A stretch of DNA of 52,341 nucleotides from Lingula anatina (lineage: Eukaryota > Brachiopoda > Lingulata > Lingulida > Lingulidae). The notes beneath the pieces are model-generated. The model saw only the letters and a program-made list of their open reading frames with translations. It searched no databases and was not told the origin of the DNA. Position numbers and translations under genes: made by a program. The stretch lies in assembly GCF_001039355.2 (NCBI RefSeq), contig NW_019775444.1, forward strand, positions 202,018 to 254,358, given 5' to 3'. Each line of letters begins with the position of its first letter. The stretch's first letter is position 1. Below are positions 20,101 to 31,713 of the stretch, one piece after another.

Positions 20101-22033
20101 TCACCATGGCAATTGTACTCACTGCTGTAGGCTTGCCATTGGATGACATACAGCTCATCTTTGCCGTGGATTGGTTCCTGTGAGTATAGTTTTATACATT
20201 ATTGGGTCATCCCACAGAAAGTTAACAACTAAGTCACGTCAGTGACGCAGACATTTTGTCTAATATTTTCACAGTCTTGCCTTGCCCCATTCTTTTTGCC
20301 ATTTTATGCTGCAGTGTCCTTCAAAATGGAAAAAAATTTAAAAAGTGACTGAAAGGTGATATGAAATAGTTAAATGTTACACTGACGGCACGCGTCCAAA
20401 GAGTCCACATATATACTGACAGTCAATGAAAACGCATCAGAAAACTTTCTTGTACTTTTGTACTCTTGTACTTTTACCGAGAATCGATTCCAACCATATA
20501 AACGAGTACAAATGCACTTGTTTGGTCATAAGAGAGTGGGCTGACCACTCGGATGTTTAAAATTTCCGCTTCAGTGATTTTGTGATCAGCTAATTTTATG
20601 ATCAGCGGTTACAAAATCATGTATTTTTCCTGATTGGTGTGAATTAATCGGGTTCAATATATGGTGATTAATTAAACCTATTTAAGGTAGTCACCAAATC
20701 CAGTATGACACATGAGAAAAAAGGGTCTGAGATGCCACGTCTGACACTGGAAGAACCACTGCGGGTCATGGGGATGCTGGCGGCTGGGCGGAACCAAAGA
20801 GATTTGATCACGTGACCTTGCATTTTAATGATCTTTATTTAATTATCTTTTCTGACCTTTATTTCACCTTGTGTGACTGAATAATGGGTCATATTTCACA
20901 CGAAAACTGTTATTTTCTTAATGTGCCAAAGGAACTTAAAATATTATTTGATAAATAAATGATGCGTTTTCATTGACTGTCAGTATATGTGGAATATGAC
21001 AATCTGCAGCACATAATAGGCTGTAATTCTTTCATACCGCCTATAAATAGCTGACTTGCCAAACGAAAATGCACTGGCAATGCTTTTTCCAAGCAGTGTT
21101 TTTACAGAGACTGTGTCAAATGTCGACTCCCATGAAATGTGCAGGGCATTCGCCTAGAATTGTATGCAGAAGATAAATTACACAGATTAGACACGGCACT
21201 TCATGTAGCAATAAATCATGCCCAGAAGGCTTTCCACTGTCTAGACGGTAGTTTGTCTTTCTAATGTATAGGCCTAGTTTTTAATGTAAGGATAAAATAA
21301 ATGTGGTATATACACTGTACTAGTTCGTAATTAACAGATGCATGGACGGTACCATTTTCGTTATCCGTTCTATGCTTGGAATTGCCATCCGATACTTGAA
21401 CAGATAGAAGCAGATATAACTGTAAATACAGATAGGACTTGATTAAAAAAAATTTAACAATAAGTTTTAAAATTAAAAAAAAAACATATATTATTTTCTT
21501 TTGGAAGGGGAAGGGGGCAATGCAATCCTAAGAAATGGCCATTAAAACACCTTAAGCTTTATGTCCCGTTGAAAGTGTACGAGACATTGAAATATCGGAG
21601 AAGTGCCGTGATTATTCTGATTTTCAGCTGTTATTTGATGTACCCGCTAGTATAATTGAAACTTTGAGCGAGTGCGTAACACAACCGATGAAATACATGT
21701 AGGGCTACTTAGCTGGAGGATATGATTTTTTCTCTGTAAACCTGTGTTGTGTACTACGTTTTTCCTAATGTTTTCTCTTATTAAGCTTTAATTTGGTAAT
21801 TGTTTTCAAGGGATCGACTGCGAACAAGCGTTAATGTGTTGGGAGACGCCTTTGGCGCTGGAATAGTAGGACATCTATCCCGTCATGACTTGAACAAAAT
21901 GGACGCAATTGAAGAGGCGGAGGCAGCTGAAGCGGGGAATGCGACTGATACCGGATTCGGGTTGCCCACTAAAAATGGTTACATTAACGATTCATATGAA
22001 CCCGACGGTTCGACAGTAGACACCCGCATGTAA
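14480..22033 (+). CDS. SLC1-family glutamate/aspartate transporter, copy 3 (complete)
   Basis: An EAAT/GLAST-like sodium-coupled acidic amino acid transporter of the plasma membrane. Eight exons (14480-14955, 15208-15250, 16491-16665, 18332-18536, 18946-19179, 19548-19742, 20045-20179, 21811-22033) join in frame to 561 residues, a normal EAAT length. TM1 is near 24-45; the family signature [17 protein letters not shown] is at 60-76; sequons N215, N223 and N229 lie in the TM4 loop; HP1 GTASSSAT is at 374-381; NMDGT is at 411-415; HP2 is near 450-460. TM8 has D489, R492, T493, N496 and D500, equivalent to GltPh D394, R397, T398, N401 and D405. The tail ends DTRM, a PDZ-type ligand. Oddity: HP2 has Glu458 where EAATs usually have Gln. 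The ATG at 14480 has purine at -3 and matches the copy 2 start. Introns 1 and 2 hold nothing recognised; intron 3 holds repeats and two transposons; intron 7 holds a Tc1-like remnant. Confidence 0.93.
15208..15250 (+). CDS. Copy 3, exon 2 (micro-exon)
   Basis: 43 bases encoding [15 protein letters not shown], with acceptor AG 15206-15207 and donor GTAAGT. The length is identical in copy 2. Confidence 0.88.
15251..16490 (+). other. Copy 3, intron 2
   Basis: 1240 bases with nothing recognisable beyond AT-rich sequence. It ends in CATTTTTTAG before exon 3. Confidence 0.7.
16491..16665 (+). CDS. Copy 3, exon 3
   Basis: Residues 174-231, the extracellular TM4 loop. Sequons are N195-D-S, N215-I-S, N223-V-T and N229-V-T. 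Donor GTGAGT. Confidence 0.9.
17083..17175. repeat. TA then TG microsatellite
   Basis: About 60 bases of TA are followed by about 30 bases of TG in intron 3 of copy 3. Confidence 0.95.
17211..17269. repeat. Short inverted repeat
   Basis: ATTACGAGGTACA (17211-17223) and its exact reverse complement (17257-17269) are separated by 33 bases. The similarity continues loosely outward (GGT / ATCACC). Confidence 0.75.
17667..17835 (+). mobile_element. CAGGCCCGTAGCCAG family element in copy 3 intron 3
   Basis: The left end is degraded (CACGACCCGCAGTTTC) and the right end reads TTGGCTACGGCCCT. The interior keeps the family order: AAAATGGACCTTTTACCATGG, then TTTTACCCAG, then CCCAGCAAAAAGGTGGTTC. There is no coding capacity. 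Confidence 0.65.
18007..18258 (+). mobile_element. MITE with 8-bp target duplication in copy 3 intron 3
   Basis: The 252-bp element starts GGGTAGACCGGGGCTAGTTG and ends in CAACTAGCCCCGGTCTCCC; terminal repeats run about 37 bases and include GGGGTAAGTT. The flanks are a perfect 8-bp duplication CTAACATA (17999-18006 and 18259-18266). An 8-bp duplication fits hAT-like or P-like elements. It is non-coding. Confidence 0.85.
18332..18536 (+). CDS. Copy 3, exon 4
   Basis: 205 bases, residues 232-299: [19 protein letters not shown] (start of TM5) through [15 protein letters not shown]. Acceptor AG 18330-18331, donor GTAAGT. Confidence 0.92.
18826..18850. repeat. AAAC simple repeat
   Basis: About six CAAA units in intron 4 of copy 3. 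Confidence 0.85.
18946..19179 (+). CDS. Copy 3, exon 5
   Basis: 234 bases, residues 300-377: TM5 end ([15 protein letters not shown]), TM6 ([19 protein letters not shown]) and the start of HP1. Donor GTCAGC. Confidence 0.92.
19548..19742 (+). CDS. Copy 3, exon 6
   Basis: 195 bases, residues 378-442: rest of HP1 (SSATMPVTM) and TM7 with [19 protein letters not shown]. Donor GTATAG. Confidence 0.92.
20045..20179 (+). CDS. Copy 3, exon 7
   Basis: 135 bases, residues 443-487: HP2 [18 protein letters not shown] and TM8 start AVDWF. The Glu in PEAG replaces the usual Gln. Donor GTGAGT. Confidence 0.92.
20404..20993 (+). mobile_element. Tc1/mariner-like remnant in copy 3 intron 7
   Basis: Terminal inverted repeats of about 34 bases (20404-20439 and 20960-20993) share TACTGACAGTCAATGAAAAC and GCATCA. 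Inside, 20732-20815 reads [19 protein letters not shown] then RNQRDLIT before a stop. This resembles the N-terminal helix-turn-helix of Tc1-type transposases (RLTxxERxRAIGMLxAGxSQRxVA). The DDE catalytic part is gone, so the element is non-autonomous and dead. Confidence 0.75.
21811..22033 (+). CDS. Copy 3, exon 8 and stop
   Basis: Residues 488-561: TM8 [20 protein letters not shown], an acidic cytoplasmic tail (EEAEAAEAG) and DTRM before TAA. Acceptor TTTTCAAG at 21803-21810. Confidence 0.92.
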
Positions 22034-22627
22034 TAAGATAAACACCCGCAAGCAAATATGGGTCTTTTCTGTTTCAAAACTATATTACATGTAGACCCCC
22101 CCCCCCACAAAACATCAAAGTGTTAGAGGGATATCCAAAATTCTGAGAATACACATGTTCATTTGTAAGGAATCGAGATGTTAAACGTCTTATACACTTA
22201 TCTCCCCCACCCCAATTCCCCCGCATAGGTCTACATCATAGAATGGAGGATTACCAGACACATCCTGAGGATCAAATAAGTCCCATGGGCGAGGCAGGAG
22301 GTTATCGGGAATTACATGACATATTTTATTAGTAAGTACGTGTACATATAAACATTTTGGCCATTGAATGTAAAAACATTAAGGGAACTGTAATATGACG
22401 TCCCATACATGTATAACCAAGAGTCTCATCTATATTCGGAGAAGATATAAGTACATGTTTCAGTTCGTATGCCTACAACACGCAAGATAAAACAGGAAAT
22501 ACGTGCACATCCCTGATGAAAACTTATTTTTACTACCTTATTTCAGTGATGCTATACAACTCAACTCACAAAAACATATGTTAGAAAAAGATTGTTTTCT
22601 GTACTTTGAATACACATGCATTTAACA

Positions 22628-22662
<35 letters not shown>
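22628..22662. repeat. CG then GA microsatellite
   Basis: An alternating CG tract of about 14 bases runs directly into about 20 bases of GA. The CG part is a potential Z-DNA former. Confidence 0.95.
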
Positions 22663-23495
22663 TTGCAGATGGTTTCAGATTGCTACCACATCTATACTCA
22701 GTCTCTAATGTCTCTATTTATGCGTGTTTACCTCTATATCCAAAGATTATCGACATCAGGTACATGATTAATATCCAAATGTGTGCCTCTCAAATGTACT
22801 ATACTTGTATATAGCTTACACAAGTTAAATGTCTGAAGGCAGTTGACGCACATACTGTTTATCTATAGACGACATTAAATGGTAACCAATGGGAAGAAAA
22901 TGGGAATTCATTCGTTGGTTGCAAAACTGCCAGCGACAAGGTGATACCGATCAGAGTAAAATCGCCACAATCTTATTTTGAACACATTCAGACTGCCAAG
23001 AAAGCACTGCGAGGGTTAAAAAGACGAATGCTCGCCCCGTACCTTCAAATGGCATGACTGTGATACTTATACTGTATTGGAGTAGTATCCAGAAATACAT
23101 GTATGTATGAGAAAATGAGACAGAGTATATTTTTTTGTGATTATTTTGTACTATATACATCTGCCCAGTATCTACATATGCATATATTTGGCTTGTGTAT
23201 CGACTTAGCTAAGACTAATAATGATGCATGTAATAGTTTTACTAATAAATTAATTATATACTTATGCACTTGTTTTTAACATAACAACCCACCTCCGTGA
23301 TTAATACATGCTTGACAAGGAATATTCAATAAAACTGGGCAATGTTGCCATGAAGTGTTAAAGACATGAAAAAACTGAAAGACATTCTACATAGAGTACT
23401 GGCCATGGGAAAAAACAAAAACACAAAAAGCCGCCATTAAACACAATAGGAGCGCTATAGATTTTAATACAAGTGAAACTTAAAAATTACTTTAA

Positions 23496-23710
23496 GACCC
23501 CATTCCCAGAGATTAGATCGATCCAAACTAGATCGACCTAACTCCCTGGGGGTTCACGCTAAATAGCTGTCAGCCGAGCGGGCACGAAAGTTAATTACTC
23601 CCTAACAGCTTGTAGTAGGCGGGACGGACATTTAAGCCGGATTATCTGACAGTAATCTAGTGAGACTCCCCACGGGGATAGATCGATCTAAAATGTATGG
23701 GAATACGCCC
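23496..23710 (-). mobile_element. TTAA-flanked inverted-repeat element, copy B
   Basis: The reverse complement of the element at 2827-3051: CGACCTAACTCCCTGGG, GGTTCACGCTAAA and CAGTAATCTAGTGAGAC are shared. TTAA flanks the left end (23492-23495); the right flank is CTAA. The two copies lie about 20 kb apart in opposite orientation with transporter copies 2 and 3 between them. Confidence 0.7.
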
Positions 23711-24783
23711 TAAGAGAGACAGATACTGAAACATTACTTAAACAGAAATATGTTGGTAGAAACGAATGTGCTCTGGTGTAATAGTGCCTCTCTGTGGTTT
23801 CTTAACAACGGACTTTATCAATTAAGTATTCCACTTAAACTATTTGACAAATACCGACACCCAACTGCGGAATGCTAGTTTAGTTGAGAGGAAATTGTTG
23901 GTATCATAGAAATATTTTATTCATGGCAGATATTAAGTTTCAGTGGATTAAATCATCTGATTTCTGTGTCCAGGGTGTAGGTTCTATATCTCAAATGACT
24001 TTGTCAAATCTGACGTATTGCCTAGCTTATATTAGAAAAGTAGCCTAACTAACAAACCTGAGCGTCATTACTAGCATGCTGTTGATGAGTCACTAGTAAG
24101 GACGGGTGATTTTTGCAGTATAGACCAGAACTCAGAGATTGCTATGGATTAAGCCATATAATGTCATTTGCCAGGGTATCAGGCTTATATCTTGTTCCTA
24201 GATGTCAAATATGAAAGATTGGCTGCTTTATTATATATGAGCGACTGACAAATTGGACGTCTGTATAAAGGTATTGGATTTCTGCGATGAGCCACAGATT
24301 ACGAGTTACAGCGAGTGTAACAGTGTCATATAAGCCAGGTCCACTACATCGAGAGAAGCCACCTCGCCTGTGATAAAGTCGCCCCCGATGGACATATATG
24401 CAGGTATTCTTTAAGACATGTTACATTGGTTTCATTTCTGATCGCATGAAAAATAAAAAAAGGTTCCTTTTCAATTCGATATTGCGTTGTAAGTTTATGC
24501 ATATTTTAAAAATAAGCCAAACGGCGCCACTTTTAAGTGCCTTCTTTAGTCGGTTGTAACGTCCAGGGCGATTTAAACTTAATTAAGATTTTAAATTTAT
24601 TTAGCTTCAGAAGATATTCAACTCCCTGTTACGTGATTGCCTAAGTTAATTTAGTGAAAAAACAGTGGTCTGCTAAATATGAAAGATTGCACAGACTACC
24701 AAGCATGGTTGATAGCCGTTTCACTGCCTATAGGTCCTCAATCAAAATGTAAGTAGTAGTAAGTGATAAAACACATGTCTGAA

Positions 24784-24958
24784 GGCAGCAATTTCATAGG
24801 GTGATCTTTGCTGAAAAATAGACCTTTTTACTATGAAACCTACGTGCTTATTTTATTTGCTTATTTAACAAGGCATGGAACCTACCGGTAAATCAATTTT
24901 CTTTGTATTCAGGGTGGACCTTTCCCATCCAAAGAAGCGGTTCTTTCGAAGCCCCTGT
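24784..24958 (+). mobile_element. Degraded CAGGCCCGTAGCCAG family element
   Basis: Fragments in family order: GCAGCAATTTCA, GCTGAAAAATAGACCTTTTT, ACTATGAAACCTACGTG, AGGGTGGACCTTTCCCA and GGTTCTTTCGAAGCCCC. The terminal repeats are no longer recognisable. Confidence 0.45.
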
Positions 24959-27900
24959 CGAAGGGACTGAAGTAGCATTTGATAGCATATTGTCTTACGA
25001 TTGACCTCAAAATGATATATACACGATATTTAGGCCTACGACGGACATGACGTAATCTATCCTTGTTTCTGATGTAAGATGGCGGAGAAGTGATAAGTTT
25101 CAGGTTTGTTCCTCCACACGGATGAAATGCAACTTTTAGCATGTCTATGCTTTATCGAAGTTAAATTATCAGTGTGTACACCACTGTATACAGTATAACA
25201 CCCTCTTGCAGCTACAGGTAGTTCGATGTATTCCAAAGTCCGTTGTCGCCATCTAGAAAGGTCGTTTGTAAAGAGCTTGCTATTTTGTTCTGAGACACAG
25301 TGCTACTGCATATAGCTTAAGGTTTATATCACGCACAATTATATCAAGAGAACAAAACAGAGTTCATTATCTCAACCACATATAACGAGGGCGTGGGAAA
25401 GTAATTCAGATTTAATTTCCAACGGATGCGGTCGTCGACCTATTAGCTGGGTATTCATGTAATGTTTTCCACGTGAACAACCAGTCCTACGTCAACATTT
25501 GTGCATAAAGACTATACACTGATCGACAACAAAAACATGTGTAACTTTTATTTATTGAAACTCATATCTTCTTTTAAGAATAATTTTAAAAATAATGTTC
25601 AAAAGAAATCAACATGATATACACAAAAACGACTGAAAAAAACAGATATTGGTGGAATGTTCTTGTGGGAAAATGTGATTTTTCTCAAGATATTTTCATC
25701 AATATCCATTTTGCAGTGCCTGGAAAAGTTAATATCTGCTTGATTCTTTAGACTATATGTCTAATACAGATCTCCGCACATACTGAAGGTCAACCATTTC
25801 AAATTAAAGTTTGATGGACGATGTTCAATTGTAATTTACTTTTGGTTGAACCTTGCAGCAACTCCGACTAGACGTGCTGATATTTTAAATAAAGATAAAT
25901 GTAACTTTATATGCAAATATACTTCTTACATAGTTCGTCTACCGATTCCATTTATTAAAAGTTTGGAGGTACAAACTGTATAGGCGTACAAAATTGCTGC
26001 ACTCAGTACCGATACAATGATGATACGTAAGTAAGGTTCCAAGTCATTAATTTGGCGATCGAAGTCACAAATTCGCGACTCCAAGCCACAAACATCGATA
26101 TAAGGTTATGACACCTGAGGCAGAAGGCTGGAATTTTTACCAGAAAGGAGCGCACACAATCTAGATTGCGTATCTCACAACGTAGGTCCATCTATCTTCA
26201 GTTGGAGTTCAATTAATATACCCGGTACATGTAAATGGTGAATGTCAGAAAGCATAGTTTTATCGACGTTCAGGCCAGTTTTCAGGATATTGAATGCAAA
26301 TAACAACACATTTATATTTTTATTTCAATATATTTGACAAAATGTATATGTACTAGTAGGCTGTGAACATTACTGATATGTTTATTTTTGTTATGTACTA
26401 TGAAGTGTGCTGGCATGCATCCTATTCGTTTCACAAGAATATTGGCTACTTAGATAACATATACAGCGAAGCGCATTGATATTAAACAGATACACTCAAC
26501 GTTCTTGACCCATTATCACTTCTTACGTCACTGTCTATTGACAGCGATAATTATTTTCTCGCGTGAGATGACGAGAGTTCGTTCCAAATGCCTGTATACT
26601 ACATGTATAATGACGATCCTTTCACTAATTTCGATTCTTTCCATAACCTCGGCTAGACACCAAGTGTTTTATTCCCCACACTCGTCAATTCCTAGAAACG
26701 TTCGCACGTATCCCCAATGTAATATTTTGAGGAGTTGCATACGAATTCCTTCCCTACGTGTAGGTATATGCATGTACTCAATCGCACCGGCTCCACATTA
26801 TTTTGAAGCAATCAAGTATTGTACTTTTGATTCCAATTAATTTTCAAACACATACTGCATGCCCACTGCTTATTCATTATCTTCATGATAAGAATGAATA
26901 AAATGTTTTTCGGGATATATGTCAATGTCTACGATTCATTGCCGCGATCAGAAAAGTTGAGCGTCCAGAAAACAGTATGGTCATTTCTACATGCAGCTCT
27001 AGTACACAGAAAGTGGACCTTTGAATGATATAGTGACGCACGCATTAACTTTAATCAATTCCATTATTTTTATGCCTTATGCTTAAGAAACCTTCCAATA
27101 TAGGACTGAATCAGCACTTATTGAAAAGTTATATAAAAGGCTTGTGGGAATATTACACATAATGTGTGCGAAACTAAAAATGTGTGCATAACTATAATAT
27201 TCACTTTCTGTAGTATGGTCCAGTGCTAGGTTGGTAAGGCATATATACGCTGATGTTTTTATTGTTGTAATGTTTTATCGAGGGACCGAGCACATTACTG
27301 CATGATATACCGGTATATTACTGCTTGTTAAAGCCGATAATGCAGCGTCGATCTATACAAAACCATCCGGTAGGCATATCGGTGGTTTACATGCGATTGG
27401 CACATGGGACCTAAAAGAGAGAGAAGCGAAATGAACGTAAAGTGTATATATATACATACTCGTTGCCATGTGTGCGCGCGTGTTTATGTTTTTCTTGATT
27501 CATGAATAACGTCCCATCACAGTGAGTGACATTTGACAAATGATCGGTTTGGCGGTGATAGTTGCTTCAATTCAATTAGAAATGGTGTAGCTATTCATAC
27601 TATGTATAACATACGACAAAACCTATCAAAGTAACAGAATATCCGCGGAATTTGATCTGAAGGTAAGGTATATTCTTGGCTGCTAATAAGGTTCACATTG
27701 TGATGGCCTTTGCTTATTGTGTTTGTTCCAGTTGTGGTTTTACTTATGATGAAGAAAATAACATATGATATGGCAATTCCGTCGTCCTCATACGGCATTT
27801 AGAAGTCAGATTTCAACATGGGTTATTTTGCTGCTATGCAATAGGTGTGGGAAGTCATGTCAGAACGTCAAGGTAAAATGTGGCGAGCATCGAGACCAGA

Positions 27901-30900
27901 TATTTCAAAATCATAATGACGAAAAATTTAACATCTAGATAACTAGTCAACTTAAAAAAAACTTACGTACAGTGTATATGCACGGCGGTTAATGTCACAA
28001 AAGTACACAATAGAACTAATACAACGTAATAAGGCAGTATAATTTGACACCTAATCTGAGTTTATTACTGCAGTGGGAAACATTAGGCTAACAGATTGAC
28101 AGTCGGCGTCGAGATTAGAATATGCAACACGTGTAACAATGGCATACGTTATATCAAACCATAAATTGCTGCAATAACTTATAGTTAAACACGCTCTTCC
28201 ACACACTCAAATATCAAACATGCTCAATGTACCGTGTATTTCTGAACCAAAACTACACAACTCATCCGTAGCAGTCTACACTGGTCTCAACCTTAGGTTT
28301 ACAGGGCCAATTGCATCGAATTCAATCAATATAATCAATTTAATCAATCAGTCCTATCCAAGAAGTCTTCCATAACTCCTGATTATATGCCAATGGCTTT
28401 TAAGCGTGCCAATAATTCCGAGCAGATGTCCAACGAAATTTGTACTTTCTGAAAGATGGGTGGTAACGGTAATATAGCAATGGGCATGAGTACAAAATGT
28501 GGATTGCCATGGTTAGCGTGAATTTAAGATGTAGTATATATTTCTACTTGGTACTGTTATGAAACTTTTAATTCTGATATAAACATTTTTGTTTCTTTTT
28601 CTGATGAGAAAACGCGACGACCGAAGATTTTACTTTATTTTCTCTTAATAGGCATTTAGTTTTGTGCCTATATTAAATTATTGCTTTGAGAAGACCGTCA
28701 GTCTTTTTCGCTAGAAGTATTCGTGAAAACAATGAAAGAAAAAAGTTAGTTGAGAGGGTATTCATTTTAGGCTTTAAGCTTGTATAATATTCAAAATCAA
28801 TTACCAAGTCAACAGAATTACACTTGCACAAGTAAATGAAGAGTAGCCCTAAAATTACGCCTACCTGTAGGCCTATTTTAACACAAGCAGAGAAACAGAC
28901 TCGCAAATCTTTGAATATTATCAGATAGACATGGGTGATCTTGAAAATCAAGTAAAAGGTGCCTGGACAACTTTTTGCCTACATAACTCCTTCTTAGGCG
29001 GAGCTAATCCGATTAAATCGATGGCAATACCTTTCCACGCATGAAACAGCCAAAGTTAATTCTAACACCTGCTGTCCATATCACATTTGGGAAAGTTAAC
29101 TCAGAGATTAAGTATTAATATTCTCTGGGTGCACGCAAACTTCAATGTACGGCATGCAAGGTTGATTACTAAAGCACTGAAACTCTTGGGACACAGGAAT
29201 GGCTTTTAAAATGGCAGTTATTACATGCATTTCGCGATTCGTCTCGCCGCCACTATCTGATCACGTTACGAAAAGACCATGGCAAGATGAGCCAAAATTA
29301 GAATTAGAAATGATACCGAACCAGGGCCGGAAACACATAGAACATATAGACTATTTGATAGACACGGGGCATGGTGCTTGATTGTAATTTGGACTGAAAA
29401 TCGCAATATAATGATTTCCCAAGCGCATCCCCGAAAGCAAATTCGACACCTCCAGGACACCAACAAACGACCTATTTGGCAACGGAATGCTTCATGGCAA
29501 CAATACCATTATGATAAACAAAATAAAGAAATTTAGTCTATCATGGTAATGGCATGAAAATTGTATTTTCCCTTTGTACATGCACTGTAGCGGTTACTTG
29601 ATTACTGATACGTCTGAAAATATAAAGTGAAAGTTAGTTATTATATTGATTAGACCGGGCGACAGTGTTCATTACGGTGCATCATGTCGTGTCCTGGCCG
29701 TATTTTTTCCTAAATGTTATTTGCAAAAGAAGTTAATGTTAGTCTACTTACTTATTGTAAATTCAATCAAATCAGCAAGAAATTCAAATCAACTTTCTTA
29801 AATGAGAAACGCAGTCTGTTTGAATAAGCAAAAAAACATACATAATTCACGTAAACAACTGAAATAAAATAGGGAGAGAAAAACAATTAGATACGAAACT
29901 GCAGGACTGACTTTGAAGGTGCATGTACCCCCTGCAGAGTATCTGTAATAACTGATGAACTATATCCAGGGTTCTTAATATCTGTTAGTAATCCAACAGA
30001 TTGTGCAGTCCAGAGTTATAGGCTGAGAAAAATGCAAGGAGAGAGCTATTGAAGGCCTTCAATTCATGTCATTTGCATTTTTTGTACCAATGTGGAACTC
30101 CTCTCCACGCTGACTGGGGGTAAAGGAAGGGATTTCTGCATGATGCACTGGGAGAAAGAAAAAGTCTGACTGTCAATAACAATCCCACCCCTACTCCCAC
30201 CCCACAAATAAAAGGTAGGTTCCGGTAATTCATTCTAATAACGTATTCAAAATGCATGCTACCACCGGGCGTTCATACAGTCCCCATTTGAAAATAGAAG
30301 TTATAGTTTAAGAGATGAAAGTCAAGTGTTTAAGAAGAAAGTGAATAAATGTCGTCTTGCAAAATAACCTGCTGTTCATTTTATTTCTATAAAATCTGCA
30401 AAATAATTCACTTATTTATGGTATTCTATCCGGGATTTGCAACTGAAAAAAAGCAGATTCCTCCTATTCACGAACCATTGTTCGATGCAATTGGATTCGA
30501 TGGCTTATACCATTTCTAATTGAATAATTTAGTTCTACATGTAAATGACTGGTTAGGCACTTAGGCAGCCATGTCTTCCTGTACATTTCAGAAAGAAATA
30601 TCGACATCAAGTACTTTCATTTGAGGGGTTTTATTGTATTTAAAGGTCTGAATTGAGAAAGATAAGTAGCTCTGGAGGATTTGTAGAAATAGGAAATAGA
30701 CTTTGGCGCATTTTCAAACACGGATAGCTTACCTTGAAATTGATGGTTCATTTATTATTCGGCTCGTTCTTTTAATCATGCACTCACCTTGTGATAATTA
30801 ATTCATTATTTATTTATTCATACTTTGATTTATCTGTTTAATGTCAATAGGCATTCATCTAGCTGAACACCTTGAATATATTTCCCTGACGTTCACTCCA

Positions 30901-31633
30901 AGCTTATTTATACCATCGGTCAAGCAACATCCGTCCAATTGCTAAGCCTATACGTACACGCAAAAATCCGATCAATGTTAGTTTTGAGAAAGAGCGTCAT
31001 GTAAATATATATTTTTAAGTATTTGTTTTACACCCGGTGATGAAAAACGATTTTGAATCAATGTTTCTTTTTTAGACGCTTAGTTACGGCACGTATAGTA
31101 AAGGCACCAAGGGACTTTGTTGCTACCAACCTAATTAGTAGCCATATTGACGAATTGCTCATCTTTCCCTTACTTCTGTTTGCTTATTAGAATATTTTCA
31201 AGTTCTATTGATTTGAGGCCAACAAACACGGCAAGTTTGCGTTGGAAGAACTGATCGACAAAATTTCTTTTTGCACATTTAGATTCCGATCAATTTATTT
31301 CGTAAATATTTAGCTGACACATCTTAACCTTTTAACAGTGCGTTTTATTAACACTTGTTAAGTTACATGCACATATACACAGGTAATAGCAAAATGTTAA
31401 ATCTGTTTAAGCTTTTCGTTAAACATTACGTTAACGGCTTTTGGAAATGACATATACCCAAGGAAAGGGACTGCTATACAAGTACCGGTATAACCGATGT
31501 CTCCATAGTGTAGCTATTATTATGGACTACTTGTCAGTCATATACATGTACGAAAGCTCCTAAGTGCGTTAGAGTTGTACAGGCACACATGAGCCCAGGT
31601 ATATGTATAACTCTAATAATATATGGCCTTAGA

Positions 31634-31634
<1 letters not shown>

Positions 31635-31709
<75 letters not shown>
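31635..31709. repeat. CA then GA microsatellite
   Basis: About 32 bases of CA are followed directly by about 43 bases of GA. Confidence 0.95.

Positions 31710-31713
<4 letters not shown>

Noticed and set aside
26505-26840. 111-codon plus-strand frame with a hydrophobic stretch
   Set aside because: It does begin with an ATG-like context, but no family resemblance, no splice pairing and ordinary AT-rich composition; chance is sufficient.
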